From Halolamina rubra (GTDB taxonomy: Archaea; Halobacteriota; Halobacteria; Halobacteriales; Haloferacaceae): a stretch of DNA of 60,788 nucleotides. A program made the position numbers and the translations under genes. Of this stretch, positions 15,947-24,465 are shown piece after piece; position 1 is the first letter of the stretch; each line of letters opens with the position of its first letter. The stretch lies in contig NZ_BBJN01000014.1 of the NCBI RefSeq assembly GCF_000739555.1, positions 1 to 60,788 on the forward strand, written 5' to 3'. The notes under the pieces were generated by a model. It searched no databases, was not told the DNA's origin, and saw nothing but the letters and a program-made list of their open reading frames with translations.

Positions 15947-16846
15947 TCAGAACCCGCCGCCGCGGCGCCCGGGACCACCCGGGCCGCCGGGGCCGCCGCC
16001 CCCGAACTGGAGCTGGCGGGGCGGCTCGATCTGGTCCTGCACGTACAGCCCGTACGCCAGCCCGATCGCCAGCCCGGCGAGGTGGGCCCAGTGGGCGATG
16101 CCGGCGCCGCCGCCGACCTGGCCGAACCCCTGCAGCAGGCTCAGCGCGGCGAAGCCGATAGTGAGCGCCCAGATGGGGACGGGCAGGAAGAAGTAGAGGT
16201 ACACCGTGAGCCCCGGGTTCAGGATGGTCAGCACGCCCATGATCGCCAGCAGCGCGCCGGAGGCGCCGACGACGCCCGTCGCGATCCCCGGCGTGAGAAG
16301 GATGCTCGCGCCGATCTGGGCGAGCCCGGCGGCGGCGCCCGAGAGCAGGAACAGCCCGACGTAGCGCTTCGTGCCGATCCGGCGCTCGACCACCTGGCCG
16401 AAGAAGAAGATCCCGATGCTGTTGGCCGCGATGTGGAAGATCCCGCCGTGGGCGAACACCGAGGTGATCCACGTCCAGACGTACTCGGGGTGCTCCGAGC
16501 GCAGGACGAACAGCGTCGCCTCGAGCTCGGGGGAGACCAGGATCCGGATCGCCAGCTGGCTCACCCAGGTCACCCACATCAACAGCAGGAACACGAACGT
16601 CGCGTTGTTCCGGACGTAGCTCCGCCAGATCGACCGGGCACGGCGTCGGAGGCCGGCACGGCCGCCCCGACTCGTCCCGGCGTCACGCTCCTCGGCCTGG
16701 TTGAACACGCCGACTGGGTCGTCCCACTCCAGCCCCGGGCAGTCGTGGTTCTCCGGGAGCCGGTGGTCCGCACAGAACGTGCCGCCGCAGCGGCGGCACT
16801 CGTACGGCATGTTCTCTTGCTTGCCACACTCGTCGCAGGTCGCCAT
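15947..16846 (-). CDS. Rhomboid intramembrane protease with N-terminal AN1-type zinc finger
   Basis: The product is 299 residues. Residues 4-36 form an AN1-like zinc finger (CDECGKQENMPYECRRC, then FCADHRLPENHDC). Residues 80-270 carry six or seven membrane helices with the rhomboid features: HGGIFHIAAN, the nucleophile Ser196 in GVVGASGALLA and His255 in AHWAHLAGLAIG. The protein ends in a Gly/Pro-rich tail. It should cleave transmembrane helices within the membrane; substrates are unknown. The zinc finger is cytosolic and may bind partner proteins. The ATG has a TATTAG element about 24-29 nt upstream. It is the first gene of a pair with nfi. Confidence 0.94.
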   Translation of the reverse strand: MATCDECGKQENMPYECRRCGGTFCADHRLPENHDCPGLEWDDPVGVFNQAEERDAGTSRGGRAGLRRRARSIWRSYVRNNATFVFLLLMWVTWVSQLAIRILVSPELEATLFVLRSEHPEYVWTWITSVFAHGGIFHIAANSIGIFFFGQVVERRIGTKRYVGLFLLSGAAAGLAQIGASILLTPGIATGVVGASGALLAIMGVLTILNPGLTVYLYFFLPVPIWALTIGFAALSLLQGFGQVGGGAGIAHWAHLAGLAIGLAYGLYVQDQIEPPRQLQFGGGGPGGPGGPGRRGGGF

Positions 16847-16894
16847 TACGCCGGGGTTGGCGGCGCCGGCTAATAGGTCTGGGGCTCTCGGTCG

Positions 16895-19234
16895 CTACAG
16901 GTGTTTCCGGAGATACCGGTACGGCGCGAACAGCGCCTCGCTCAGCCGCCCCCGGTAGCCGCCGGCCGCCGCGGTCGCGTAGACGATCACCGGCACGCCG
17001 CGGTTCTCCGCCAGCGACACCGCGCGGTCGGTCGTCGAACCGAACACCCACTGCCGCAGGAACCGCGTCCGGGTCGCGCCGATGATCAGCGTCGCCTCGT
17101 GTTCGGCGGCCTGATCGACCAGCGTCGCCGCGATGTTCTCGCCGGTGAGGCTGTGGACGTGCACGTCCTCGTCGTCGTCGAACACCGCCAGCGTCGGCTC
17201 CACGTCCTCGGCGATCCCGCTCTCGCCCTCGGGGTCGACGCTGACCACGTCGATCCGGCTCCCCACGTCGCCCAGCCGCTCCGCGAGGTCGAGCAGCGCG
17301 GTGTGGTGGGGGCCGCCGCCGGCGCCGATAGTGACCCGCGAGAGGTCGCGGGGCCGGTCGCCGCCGCCGACGAACAGCGTGTCACACGGCGCCTCGTACT
17401 CCACTTTCTCGGTGATGTGGGGGTGCTCCTCGGGGATCCCCATCAGGATCCGGTCGACGTCGTCCTCGCGGGCGGTCTGGAGGATGTCGAACGCCACGTC
17501 CCGGGAGACGTGCCCCTCCGCGAGCAGGTCGGCGGTCACCTCGCCCTCGATCTCCGCGAGGTCGCTCTCCAGCCGGCTCATGCGCTCCTCGGCCGTGTCG
17601 AGAAACGCCGCCGAGTCGGCCTGGTCGGGGACGTTCACCGTGTTGAGAACCTTCACGACCGGGGCGCCGTCGTGGAGCTCGCCGATCCGGGAGGCGAGCC
17701 GCGCGTGGTCGACCGCCCGCTCCAGCCGGTTCACCGGCACCAGCACGGTGAACCGGTCGTCGACGCTCGGCAGCGCGTGGTCGCCGCCCCCGCCGACCAG
17801 GCTGACCACCTGGCGTTCGCCGGCGGCCTCCCGGACCAGCTCGTCGGCCTCGAGCGCGCCGCCCCAGAGGAGGTAGGCGCCGACGACGAGCAGCGTCAGC
17901 CCGACGCCGATGACCACGCCGACCGTCGGCAGCTTGTACACCAGCGCGAGGTTGGCGATCACGCCGAGGATCGGGAGGTACGGCACGAGCGGCATCTCGA
18001 AGCCGCGGGTGAGCTCGGGCTTGTTGCGCCGGGAGTAGATCAGCGTGACGTTCACCACCGAGAGCGGCACGAGCAGGTTGAACGTCGCGAACCCGGTCAG
18101 CGGCTCGAGCCCGAGCGACGGCGCCGCCGCCAGCGCGCCGAGCACGCCGTGGTGGCCGAACAGGGTGATGAACACGAAGATGAGGCCGGCGATGACGGCG
18201 GTCGCGGCGCTCACCGAGTAGAACGGCGTGCCGTAGTCGGGGTGGATGCGGGAGAACTTCCGGGGGGCGTCGCCCTGCCGACCCATCAGCGAGCCGATCC
18301 CGGAGGCCGCGAGGATCGACGCGTTCGACGCCGACACCATCGAGAACACCGCGCCGGCGACGATCAGCAGCTGGCCGACCGGGCCCAGGAAGGCGGCGGC
18401 GACTTTCCCCATGGCGGTCTCGCCGGCCTGCAGGATCTCGCCGCGCGGCTGGCCCGCGATCGTCTCCGGCGTGTTGACCATCGCGACGATGACGAACGTG
18501 TACAGCACGGTGACCGTGACGATCGAGGCGGCGATCGCCTTCGGCACCGTGTTCTTCGGGTCGATGATCTCGCCCGCGGAGGCCGCGATCGCCGAGAAGC
18601 CGAAGAAGGTGATGAACGCGAGCGCGGCGACGGAGAGGATATCCGTCGACTGGCCGACGACGCTCCCGAAGCTGCCGGTGAACGTCGTCGTCGCCTGGCC
18701 GGCGCCCGCGAACCTGATCGCGCCGGCGATGAACACGAGCAGCACCGCCACCTTCGCCGCGGTGACGATCACCTGGAACGCGCCCGACTCCTCGGTCCCG
18801 CGGGCGTTCAGCGTCCCGAGCAGCACCGCGGCGGCGATGCCGACGGTGCCCCGCGGGAGCACGCCGCCGACGGACTCGGGCAGGATGAACAGGAAGAACC
18901 ACTCGTCCATCGTCGCGAGGTAGAACGCCGTCGTCCCCGTGTACCCCAGGAACAGCGAGGCGCCGATGGCGTACGTCAGCAGGTCCTGCTCCTCGAACGT
19001 GCGGGAGGTGAACAGGTACCCCCCGCCGTTCTCGGAGTAGATCGAGGCGAACTCCGAGTACGCCGCGGCGGTGATGCTCGCGACCAGCGCCGCGATGACG
19101 AACGAGATGACGGCGCTCGAGCCGATCCGGTACACCGCGGTGCCGGACAGCGAGAAGATCCCCGCCGCGATCATCGTCCCCAGCCCCAGCGCGAACGCGA
19201 CGCGGAAGCCGAGGGTGCGTGTGCGCTCTACCAC
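16895..19234 (-). CDS. APC family amino-acid transporter fused to two UspA-like domains
   Basis: The product is 779 residues from a GTG at 19234. Residues 1-480 form an APC-superfamily transporter, with the signature GLGTMIAAGIFSLSG in the first helix and about 12 membrane segments. The remainder holds two universal stress protein domains, the first starting FTVLVPVNRLERAV and the second RVTIGAGGGPHHTALL with the nucleotide-loop-like GATRTRFLRQWVFGST. The USP domains may sense ATP or stress to gate transport. The GTG was chosen because the conserved first helix follows immediately (VERTRTLGFRVAF). An ATG 75 bases upstream is in frame but encodes unconserved residues. Confidence 0.92.
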   Translation of the reverse strand: MVERTRTLGFRVAFALGLGTMIAAGIFSLSGTAVYRIGSSAVISFVIAALVASITAAAYSEFASIYSENGGGYLFTSRTFEEQDLLTYAIGASLFLGYTGTTAFYLATMDEWFFLFILPESVGGVLPRGTVGIAAAVLLGTLNARGTEESGAFQVIVTAAKVAVLLVFIAGAIRFAGAGQATTTFTGSFGSVVGQSTDILSVAALAFITFFGFSAIAASAGEIIDPKNTVPKAIAASIVTVTVLYTFVIVAMVNTPETIAGQPRGEILQAGETAMGKVAAAFLGPVGQLLIVAGAVFSMVSASNASILAASGIGSLMGRQGDAPRKFSRIHPDYGTPFYSVSAATAVIAGLIFVFITLFGHHGVLGALAAAPSLGLEPLTGFATFNLLVPLSVVNVTLIYSRRNKPELTRGFEMPLVPYLPILGVIANLALVYKLPTVGVVIGVGLTLLVVGAYLLWGGALEADELVREAAGERQVVSLVGGGGDHALPSVDDRFTVLVPVNRLERAVDHARLASRIGELHDGAPVVKVLNTVNVPDQADSAAFLDTAEERMSRLESDLAEIEGEVTADLLAEGHVSRDVAFDILQTAREDDVDRILMGIPEEHPHITEKVEYEAPCDTLFVGGGDRPRDLSRVTIGAGGGPHHTALLDLAERLGDVGSRIDVVSVDPEGESGIAEDVEPTLAVFDDDEDVHVHSLTGENIAATLVDQAAEHEATLIIGATRTRFLRQWVFGSTTDRAVSLAENRGVPVIVYATAAAGGYRGRLSEALFAPYRYLRKHL

Positions 19235-19418
19235 GTTAGACCACCCGTCGCCGTGGCGCGGGCGGCGGCATGACCCACGTGGCGTGGTGTCACAGACATA
19301 CCCGGACACTCCACGAGAGGTAGGAAAAAAGGCATCGAGTGACGGACGGCGGCCCGGATGTCTGACCCGTACGCCGCCGTTTCTCGCGTTCTGTGCGTTC
19401 TACGGCCGGATCAGTGGC

Positions 19419-21008
19419 TTACTGGTACTCCGTGACCGTCAGCGTGTAGCTCCCCGACCCGCTGTAGGAGTCCACGTCGATCTGCATCGCCGTGGAGTCG
19501 TCGGGGCTGTCGATGGTGATCGACTCCTGGCTGTCGGTGGAGTAGGAGCCGTAGTCGTAGTCGCTGGGCGTCGCGTCCTCGGTGGTGCCCGTGTTGACGT
19601 AGAGGTCGAAGTCGGCGTCGCTGGGGCCGTCGAGCTCCACCACGACCTGCGAGGGGCTGTCGTAGTTCCAGCCGTAGCTGTAGTCGTCGTAGTCCCAGTA
19701 CCCCTCGAGGCTCCCGTCGACCGAGGAGGTGGTGGAGTCGCCCGACCCGCCGTCGTCGCCGCCGTCGTCGCCACCGCCGCTGCCGGGTTCGGTGCCCACC
19801 GCCGCCCCGGCGTCGACCTGCCCGCTGCCCTGCTGGCTGTCGGGGAGGCCGATGTCCTCGGCCGTGTTCTTGAGGTGGTTCCGCAGGTCGCTGTTCGAGA
19901 GATCCCACTGCGCGAGCGCGAGCCCGGCGACGCCGGAGACCACCGGGCAGGCCATGGAGGTGCCCGAGAGCCGTTCGTACCCCCCGCGGGTCTCGGTCGT
20001 CGTCGAGAGCACGTCGACGCCCGGCGCGGCGAGCTCGACCGAGTCGCCGTACTGGGAGAAGGAGGCGAGCTCCTCGTTGTCGTCGACGGCTGAGACGGCG
20101 ACGCACTCGGAGTACGCCGCAGGGTAGGAGACCGACGAGGAGCCGTCGTTCCCGGCCGCCGCGATCACGAGCGCGCCGTTGTTCGTGGCGTAGCTCACCG
20201 CGTTCTTCATCGTGTCCGTGTACCCGCCGCCGCCGAGGCTGAGGTTGATCACGTCGGCGCCCTGGTCGGCGGCCCACTCGATCGCGTCGGCGATGTCCGA
20301 GGTGGAGCCGCTGCCGTTCTCGTCCAGCGCGCGGCCGTTGATCAGCGTGGAGTTCCCCTGGCCGGCGACGCCGGTGTCGTTGTCGACGACCGCGGCGGCA
20401 CAGCCCGAGACGTGGGTCGCGTGGTACTCGTCCTGCGGGGCGTCCGGGTACGGGTCGGAGTCGCTGTCCACGAAGTCGTAGCCGGGGTTCGACGCGTAGT
20501 TGCCCGCGAGGTCGGGGTGGTCGTACTGCGCGCCGGTGTCGACGACGGCGATGGTGACCGACGAGTCGCCGAACGTCGTGTCCCACGCGCCCGGCGCGTC
20601 GACCTGCTGGGGCGCGTACTGGTCGCCGAACTGCGGGTCGTTCGGCGTCGCCAGCGCCTCGTGGGTCGCGTTCGCCTCGGCGTACTTGACGTGCTCCTTC
20701 TTCGTGACCGCCTCGACGAAGTTCTCCCGGGCGGCGTCGCTGGCCGTCGCCGGGAACCGCACCGCGACGTAGCGCAGCGTCTCGTTCTCGTGGACGAGCT
20801 CGGCGTCGCCCGGCACGTACTGTTCGACGGTCGTGGCGACGCCGTCTGCCGTCGCCGAGACGCCGACGAGCACCTCGTTCTCCTTCGCGCCCGGGTCCCG
20901 GCCCGGCGTCGCGGCGCCGACGCCCGCGAAGGCCGCCGCCGCGCCCAGCGCGCCGATCCCTTGCAGAACGCCACGTCGCTGCCAACCGTGTTCGGTATCC
21001 TCTGGCAT
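19419..21008 (-). CDS. Tat-exported subtilisin-like serine protease (halolysin type) with C-terminal PPC-like domain
   Basis: The product is 529 residues. The Tat signal is WQRRGVLQGIGALGAAAA, followed by an I9-type propeptide ending around VKYAEANATHEAL. The catalytic triad is Asp in IAVVDTGAQYDHPDL, His in YHATHVSGCAA and Ser in LSGTSMACPVVSG. A Gly/Asp/Ser linker leads to a C-terminal beta-sandwich (about 100 residues, rich in Asp and Tyr) resembling pre-peptidase C-terminal domains. It is secreted in folded form, activates itself and degrades extracellular protein. The ATG at 21008 begins MPEDTEHGW; an ATG four codons upstream is the alternative. The nearest neighbours are divergent or unrelated, so it is probably monocistronic. 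Confidence 0.95.
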   Translation of the reverse strand: MPEDTEHGWQRRGVLQGIGALGAAAAFAGVGAATPGRDPGAKENEVLVGVSATADGVATTVEQYVPGDAELVHENETLRYVAVRFPATASDAARENFVEAVTKKEHVKYAEANATHEALATPNDPQFGDQYAPQQVDAPGAWDTTFGDSSVTIAVVDTGAQYDHPDLAGNYASNPGYDFVDSDSDPYPDAPQDEYHATHVSGCAAAVVDNDTGVAGQGNSTLINGRALDENGSGSTSDIADAIEWAADQGADVINLSLGGGGYTDTMKNAVSYATNNGALVIAAAGNDGSSSVSYPAAYSECVAVSAVDDNEELASFSQYGDSVELAAPGVDVLSTTTETRGGYERLSGTSMACPVVSGVAGLALAQWDLSNSDLRNHLKNTAEDIGLPDSQQGSGQVDAGAAVGTEPGSGGGDDGGDDGGSGDSTTSSVDGSLEGYWDYDDYSYGWNYDSPSQVVVELDGPSDADFDLYVNTGTTEDATPSDYDYGSYSTDSQESITIDSPDDSTAMQIDVDSYSGSGSYTLTVTEYQ

Positions 21009-21034
21009 AGCCAGGAGCACAACGAGGAAGCGGA

Positions 21035-21043
21035 CATATATTT
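21035..21043 (-). promoter_or_regulatory. TATA box upstream of subtilase gene
   Basis: On the minus strand it reads AAATATATG, 27-35 nt upstream of the ATG at 21008, inside a clearly A/T-rich stretch (about 21035-21110) that contrasts with the surrounding 70% G+C. A second AT-rich block (GAATATTTAGG) lies about 15 bases further upstream. Confidence 0.5.
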
Positions 21044-21173
21044 GTACTGATTTAGCCTAAATATTCTCTGTAGAACTTTCAACTAACTCGCTACGAAAGT
21101 TCGTTTACTAGTTTGCGTGCCGATCCTCGACGCTTCCCGGAAGCGATAACCCGGGGCGACCGCAGGGGTGGGT

Positions 21174-21620
21174 ATGGACCTGGTGCGGCGGCTGCTGGGC
21201 GACCGGCGCGAGGGGGTCGCGCTGTTCGTCGACGGGCCGAACGTGTTGCGCGAGGAGTTCGACGTGGATCTGGACGACGTGCGTGCGGCCGCGGCCGCCT
21301 CCGGCCGGGTCGTCGCCGCGCGGCTCTACCTCAACGAGGACGCGCCCGGGAGCCTGATCCGGGCGGCGGAGGCCCACGGGTTCGAGGTGATCACCACCAG
21401 CGGCGACGTGGACGTGAAACTCGCCGTCGACGCCGCCGAGTTCGTGCTCCGGAACCGCGTCGCCACGATCGCGGTGGCCTCCCGGGACACGGACTTCAAG
21501 CCCGCCTTCGAGCTCGCGGGGCGGGAGGGCGTCCGGACGCTCGCGATCGCGCCCGGGAGCTACGGGCGCTCGGACGCGCTGCGGTCGGCGGCCGACGACA
21601 GCGTCACCCTCGGCGAGTAG
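21174..21620 (+). CDS. NYN domain (PIN-like) putative ribonuclease
   Basis: The product is 148 residues and spans a single NYN/PIN-like fold. Acidic catalytic positions are visible in ALFVDGPNVLREEF (Asp20), GDVDVKLAVDA (mid-protein) and ASRDTDFKPAFE. The C-terminal APGSYGRSDALR completes the pattern of the TIGR00288/LabA-like group. It is expected to be a metal-dependent RNase in the cytoplasm; the substrate is unknown. The ATG at 21174 was preferred to the GTG two codons before. A leaderless or short-leader transcript diverges from the subtilase gene, and an HTH regulator gene follows 49 bases later. Confidence 0.88.
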   Translation: MDLVRRLLGDRREGVALFVDGPNVLREEFDVDLDDVRAAAAASGRVVAARLYLNEDAPGSLIRAAEAHGFEVITTSGDVDVKLAVDAAEFVLRNRVATIAVASRDTDFKPAFELAGREGVRTLAIAPGSYGRSDALRSAADDSVTLGE

Positions 21621-21669
21621 GGGGAACCGCACCGACACGCCTATCTCGCGGGGGCGCCGACGCCGACGC

Positions 21670-22377
21670 GTGACCGAGAACGCTGAGCGCCGACTCGCCC
21701 GCCGGATCGCCGGCGAAGTGGTGCTCTCGGACGACCCCGGCGCGACGCTGCGGAAGTGGCGCACCGACTTCGAGGTGTCCCAGACGGCGCTGGCCGAGGA
21801 GATCGACGTCTCCTCGTCGGTGATCTCGGACTACGAGAGCGGCCGCCGCGAGAGCCCCGGGATCGGCGTCGTCCGGCGGCTGGTCGAGGGGCTGCTCGCG
21901 ATCGACACCGCCCGCGGCGGCGCCCACGTCCGCCAGTACGCCCGGGTGGTGACCGCGGGGTTCGAGAGCGACATCGTCCACGACCTCCGGGAGTACTCCC
22001 GGGCGGTGCCGCTCGCGGAGTTCTACGAGGCCACGGGCGCGACCGAACTCGCCGGCAGCGACTCCACGCACGTCAACGGCCACACCGTGATCGACAGCAT
22101 CGAGGCGATCACTCGCCTCTCGAGCGAGGAGTTCTACCGGCTGTACGGCGAGAGCACCGACCGCGCGCTCGTGTTCACCGAGGTGACGCGCGGCGAGTCG
22201 CCGCTGGTCGCCCTCCGGGTGCTGACGCCAACGCCGAACGCCGTCGTGCTCCACGGGATCGAACCCGAGGACGTGTGGGACCACGCGCCCGCCCTCGCGA
22301 AGCGGGACGGGTTCTCGCTCGCGGCGTCGACGAAGGATCTCGACGAGATGCTCGCCGACCTGCGGGCGCTCCCCTGA
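21670..22377 (+). CDS. HTH (XRE-type) transcriptional regulator with C-terminal ligand-like domain
   Basis: The product is 235 residues from a GTG. Residues 25-75 hold a lambda-repressor-like helix-turn-helix: LRKWRTDFEVSQTALAEEI then VSSSVISDYESGRRESPGIG. The remaining 150 residues contain alternating strands and helices (VLHGIEPEDVWDHAPALAKR) of the type found in a family of archaeal regulators whose C-terminal domain is uncharacterised. It probably binds DNA as a dimer. It may be co-transcribed with the NYN gene; the gap to the next gene has its own TATA-like element. Confidence 0.85.
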   Translation: MTENAERRLARRIAGEVVLSDDPGATLRKWRTDFEVSQTALAEEIDVSSSVISDYESGRRESPGIGVVRRLVEGLLAIDTARGGAHVRQYARVVTAGFESDIVHDLREYSRAVPLAEFYEATGATELAGSDSTHVNGHTVIDSIEAITRLSSEEFYRLYGESTDRALVFTEVTRGESPLVALRVLTPTPNAVVLHGIEPEDVWDHAPALAKRDGFSLAASTKDLDEMLADLRALP

Positions 22378-22430
22378 CCGACCGCGACGAACCGCGCGCC
22401 TCCCTCTCACGGCGCCCCCCGAACAGGCGC

Positions 22431-22436
22431 TTTTAA
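22431..22436 (+). promoter_or_regulatory. TATA-like element upstream of HVO_0476-type gene
   Basis: TTTTAA lies 25-30 nt upstream of the ATG at 22461, preceded by a GC-rich BRE-like stretch. The spacing fits leaderless transcription. Confidence 0.5.
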
Positions 22437-22460
22437 CCCGCTCGACCGGCAATCGACCGT

Positions 22461-23120
22461 ATGAGCGAGTCCGCAGATCGCCTGCCGCTACCCTGTCCCT
22501 CCTGTTCGCCCCGCGAGGAGACGGTCCACGAGGTGCTGAGTCCCGGCGGGCAGACGACGGTTCGGTGTACGGAGTGTGGCCACGTCCACAAGGAGAAGAT
22601 CGAGACGCCCGACGAGGTCACCGTCGACGTGGTGGTCTCCCAGGACGGCGACTCCTACAAGGCGACGCTGAACGCGGTCGCCGACGAGGAGATCGAGGCC
22701 GGCGACGAGTTCGTCGTCGAGACCGAGCAGGCGATCCAGCAGGTCGAGGTCACGAGCATCGAGATCGGTCCCGAGCGCCGCACGGAGCACGCCGACATGG
22801 ACGAGGTCGAGACGGTGTGGACCCGCGTCGTCGACAACGTCGGCGTGAACATCACGATCCACCCCAAGGAGGGCGACGGCCGCAACGAGCAGTCCCGCAG
22901 CACCAAGGCGTTCCTGCCGGGCGACTTCGAGTTCGTCGTCGGCGACACCTACGAGTTCGGCGACGACGAGTTCGCGGTCGACAGCATCCAGCTCCGCGAC
23001 GCCGTCGCCGACGACTACCGCCACAAGAAGCTCGACCACGAGGGCGACCTGGCGTTCGCGAAGGACGTCAAGCGCGTGTTCGGCCGCGACGAGAAGACGA
23101 GCGCCTGGTCGGCCTGGTAA
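22461..23120 (+). CDS. HVO_0476 family zinc finger protein
   Basis: The product is 219 residues. The N-terminus has two CxxC knuckles, LPCPSCSPRE and VRCTECGHVHKE, forming one zinc ribbon. Two acidic beta-rich regions follow; one contains IEAGDEFVVETEQAI and another FVVGDTYEFGDDEFAV. The end SAWSAW is typical of the family. It is conserved across haloarchaea, and its function is unknown; nucleic-acid binding in transcription or translation is plausible from the zinc ribbon. It is followed 38 bases later by a methyltransferase gene on the same strand. Confidence 0.92.
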   Translation: MSESADRLPLPCPSCSPREETVHEVLSPGGQTTVRCTECGHVHKEKIETPDEVTVDVVVSQDGDSYKATLNAVADEEIEAGDEFVVETEQAIQQVEVTSIEIGPERRTEHADMDEVETVWTRVVDNVGVNITIHPKEGDGRNEQSRSTKAFLPGDFEFVVGDTYEFGDDEFAVDSIQLRDAVADDYRHKKLDHEGDLAFAKDVKRVFGRDEKTSAWSAW

Positions 23121-23158
23121 CGGAACGGCTTTTCTCGCCCCGGCCGGTTCGTCGACCC

Positions 23159-23947
23159 GTGACCGAGGACGACCCAGCGACGCGCTTCGCGTCGACCGCC
23201 GAGCAGTACGCCGTCTACCGCCCGGAGTACGACGACGCCGCCCTCGACTATCTCCGCGAGCGGTTCGACCTCGACGGCACGGGCCGGCTGCTCGATCTCG
23301 GCTGCGGCACCGGCCGACTCGGCGTCGCGCTGGCGCCCCACGTCGACGCGGTCGTCGGCGTCGACCCGAACGGAGCGATGATCGACCACGCCCGCGAGCG
23401 CGCCCGCGTCGCCGACGCGTCGAACACCGAGTGGCTGGTCGGGAGCGACGCCGACCTCCCCGACCTGGCCGACGAGCTCGACCCGCTCCGCCTGACCGTG
23501 ATGGGTCGATCGTTCCACTGGATGGCTCAGGAGCGAACGCTCGACACCCTTCAGGAAATCACCGAACCCGGGGGCGGCGTCGCCCTCCTGAGCGACACCG
23601 AGTGGCTGGCTCGCGGCACCGCGGACTGGCAGGACGCGGTGTACGAGGTCGTCGCCGAGTTCCTCGAGGACCCGCCCGAGCGGACCGGGCCGATCGAGTA
23701 CGACGACCCGTGGGCCGAGACGCTCGCCGACCACGGGTTCGACACCGCACGGCGCGCCTTCGCGGTCGATCGCGAGTGGGACGCCGACGGCGTCGTCGGC
23801 TACCTGCTCTCGCTCTCGTTCTGCTCGCCCGCGGTGCTCGGCGACGACCGCGAGCGCTTCGAGGAGGCGGTCCGGGACCGGTTGGAGGGGTTCGAGGCAC
23901 CGTTCGAGGAGGACGCCACGGTCGAGGTCGTCGTCGGCCAGCAGTGA
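23159..23947 (+). CDS. Class I SAM-dependent methyltransferase
   Basis: The product is 262 residues from a GTG. It begins TRFASTAEQYAVYRPEY, a common opening for UbiE/Methyltransf_11 proteins, followed by motif I LLDLGCGTGRLGVAL and the acidic post-I residue in VVGVDPNGAM. A late SFHWMAQERTLDTL is the usual HW motif of this group. The substrate is unknown; small molecules are more likely than DNA. It is on the same strand as the zinc-finger gene upstream and convergent with the DUF5830 gene, 9 bases between stops. Confidence 0.9.
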   Translation: MTEDDPATRFASTAEQYAVYRPEYDDAALDYLRERFDLDGTGRLLDLGCGTGRLGVALAPHVDAVVGVDPNGAMIDHARERARVADASNTEWLVGSDADLPDLADELDPLRLTVMGRSFHWMAQERTLDTLQEITEPGGGVALLSDTEWLARGTADWQDAVYEVVAEFLEDPPERTGPIEYDDPWAETLADHGFDTARRAFAVDREWDADGVVGYLLSLSFCSPAVLGDDRERFEEAVRDRLEGFEAPFEEDATVEVVVGQQ

Positions 23948-23956
23948 GTCGTTCGG

Positions 23957-24322
23957 CTACTCCCGGCCGAGCACCTTTCTGACGCAGGAGGGCCCGAACG
24001 GCCCCAGCTCCCCGGCCTCGAACTGCACGAAGTGCCCCGTCGAGATGCTCGCCCCGCAGCGCCGGCATTCGTACTCGCCCTCACGTTCGACGACCTCGCT
24101 CTCGAAGCGCACGAACGTCCCGCCCGTCTGCGTGCGCAGGCGGCCGTCCTCGCGCTCGATCAGCCCGCGCTTCTCGGCGTCGTCGAGGATCTCCCGCGTC
24201 AGCGAGGGGCTGGTGGTGACCGCCTCCAGTCGGTCGATCGTCTCGGCCAGCGACAGCTCCTCGTCCTCCAGGTGGGCGAGCAGTTCGAGGCCGAGCTCGC
24301 GCTTCTCCTCGCGGGTCGACAC
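23957..24322 (-). CDS. DUF5830 family protein (zinc-ribbon, winged-helix-like)
   Basis: The product is 121 residues from a GTG. It has a helical N-terminal half (EEKRELGLELLAHLEDEELS, then ILDDAEKRGLIEREDG) that reads like a winged helix, and a C-terminal treble-clef or ribbon with YECRRCGASISTGHFV and FGPSCVRKVLGRE, giving cysteines in a CxxC...C pattern. It is a haloarchaeal family of unknown function. The GTG fits the conserved STREEKRELG opening. No operon partner is evident. Confidence 0.88.
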   Translation of the reverse strand: MSTREEKRELGLELLAHLEDEELSLAETIDRLEAVTTSPSLTREILDDAEKRGLIEREDGRLRTQTGGTFVRFESEVVEREGEYECRRCGASISTGHFVQFEAGELGPFGPSCVRKVLGRE

Positions 24323-24465
24323 GGGCGGGCGTTCTCGCCGGGGGCGCTTGAGCGTTGTGTGGCGGCGCCGACCGCAGTTCGCTATCCCGGAATACGGTTT
24401 ATTGGTGCTGAGCGGCGTCGATGCTGCGCTCACGGGACTGGAAGAGAAACGGCGAAAGAGAGCTT

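Noticed and set aside
15269-16873. A 534-codon plus-strand frame over nfi and rhomboid
   Set aside because: It spans two real minus-strand genes and their boundary without a break in style, as expected for a compositional artefact.
16901-19273. A 790-codon open frame opposite the APC-USP gene
   Set aside because: It is the antisense image of a well-supported transporter gene and is rich in Arg, His and Val with no recognisable domain.
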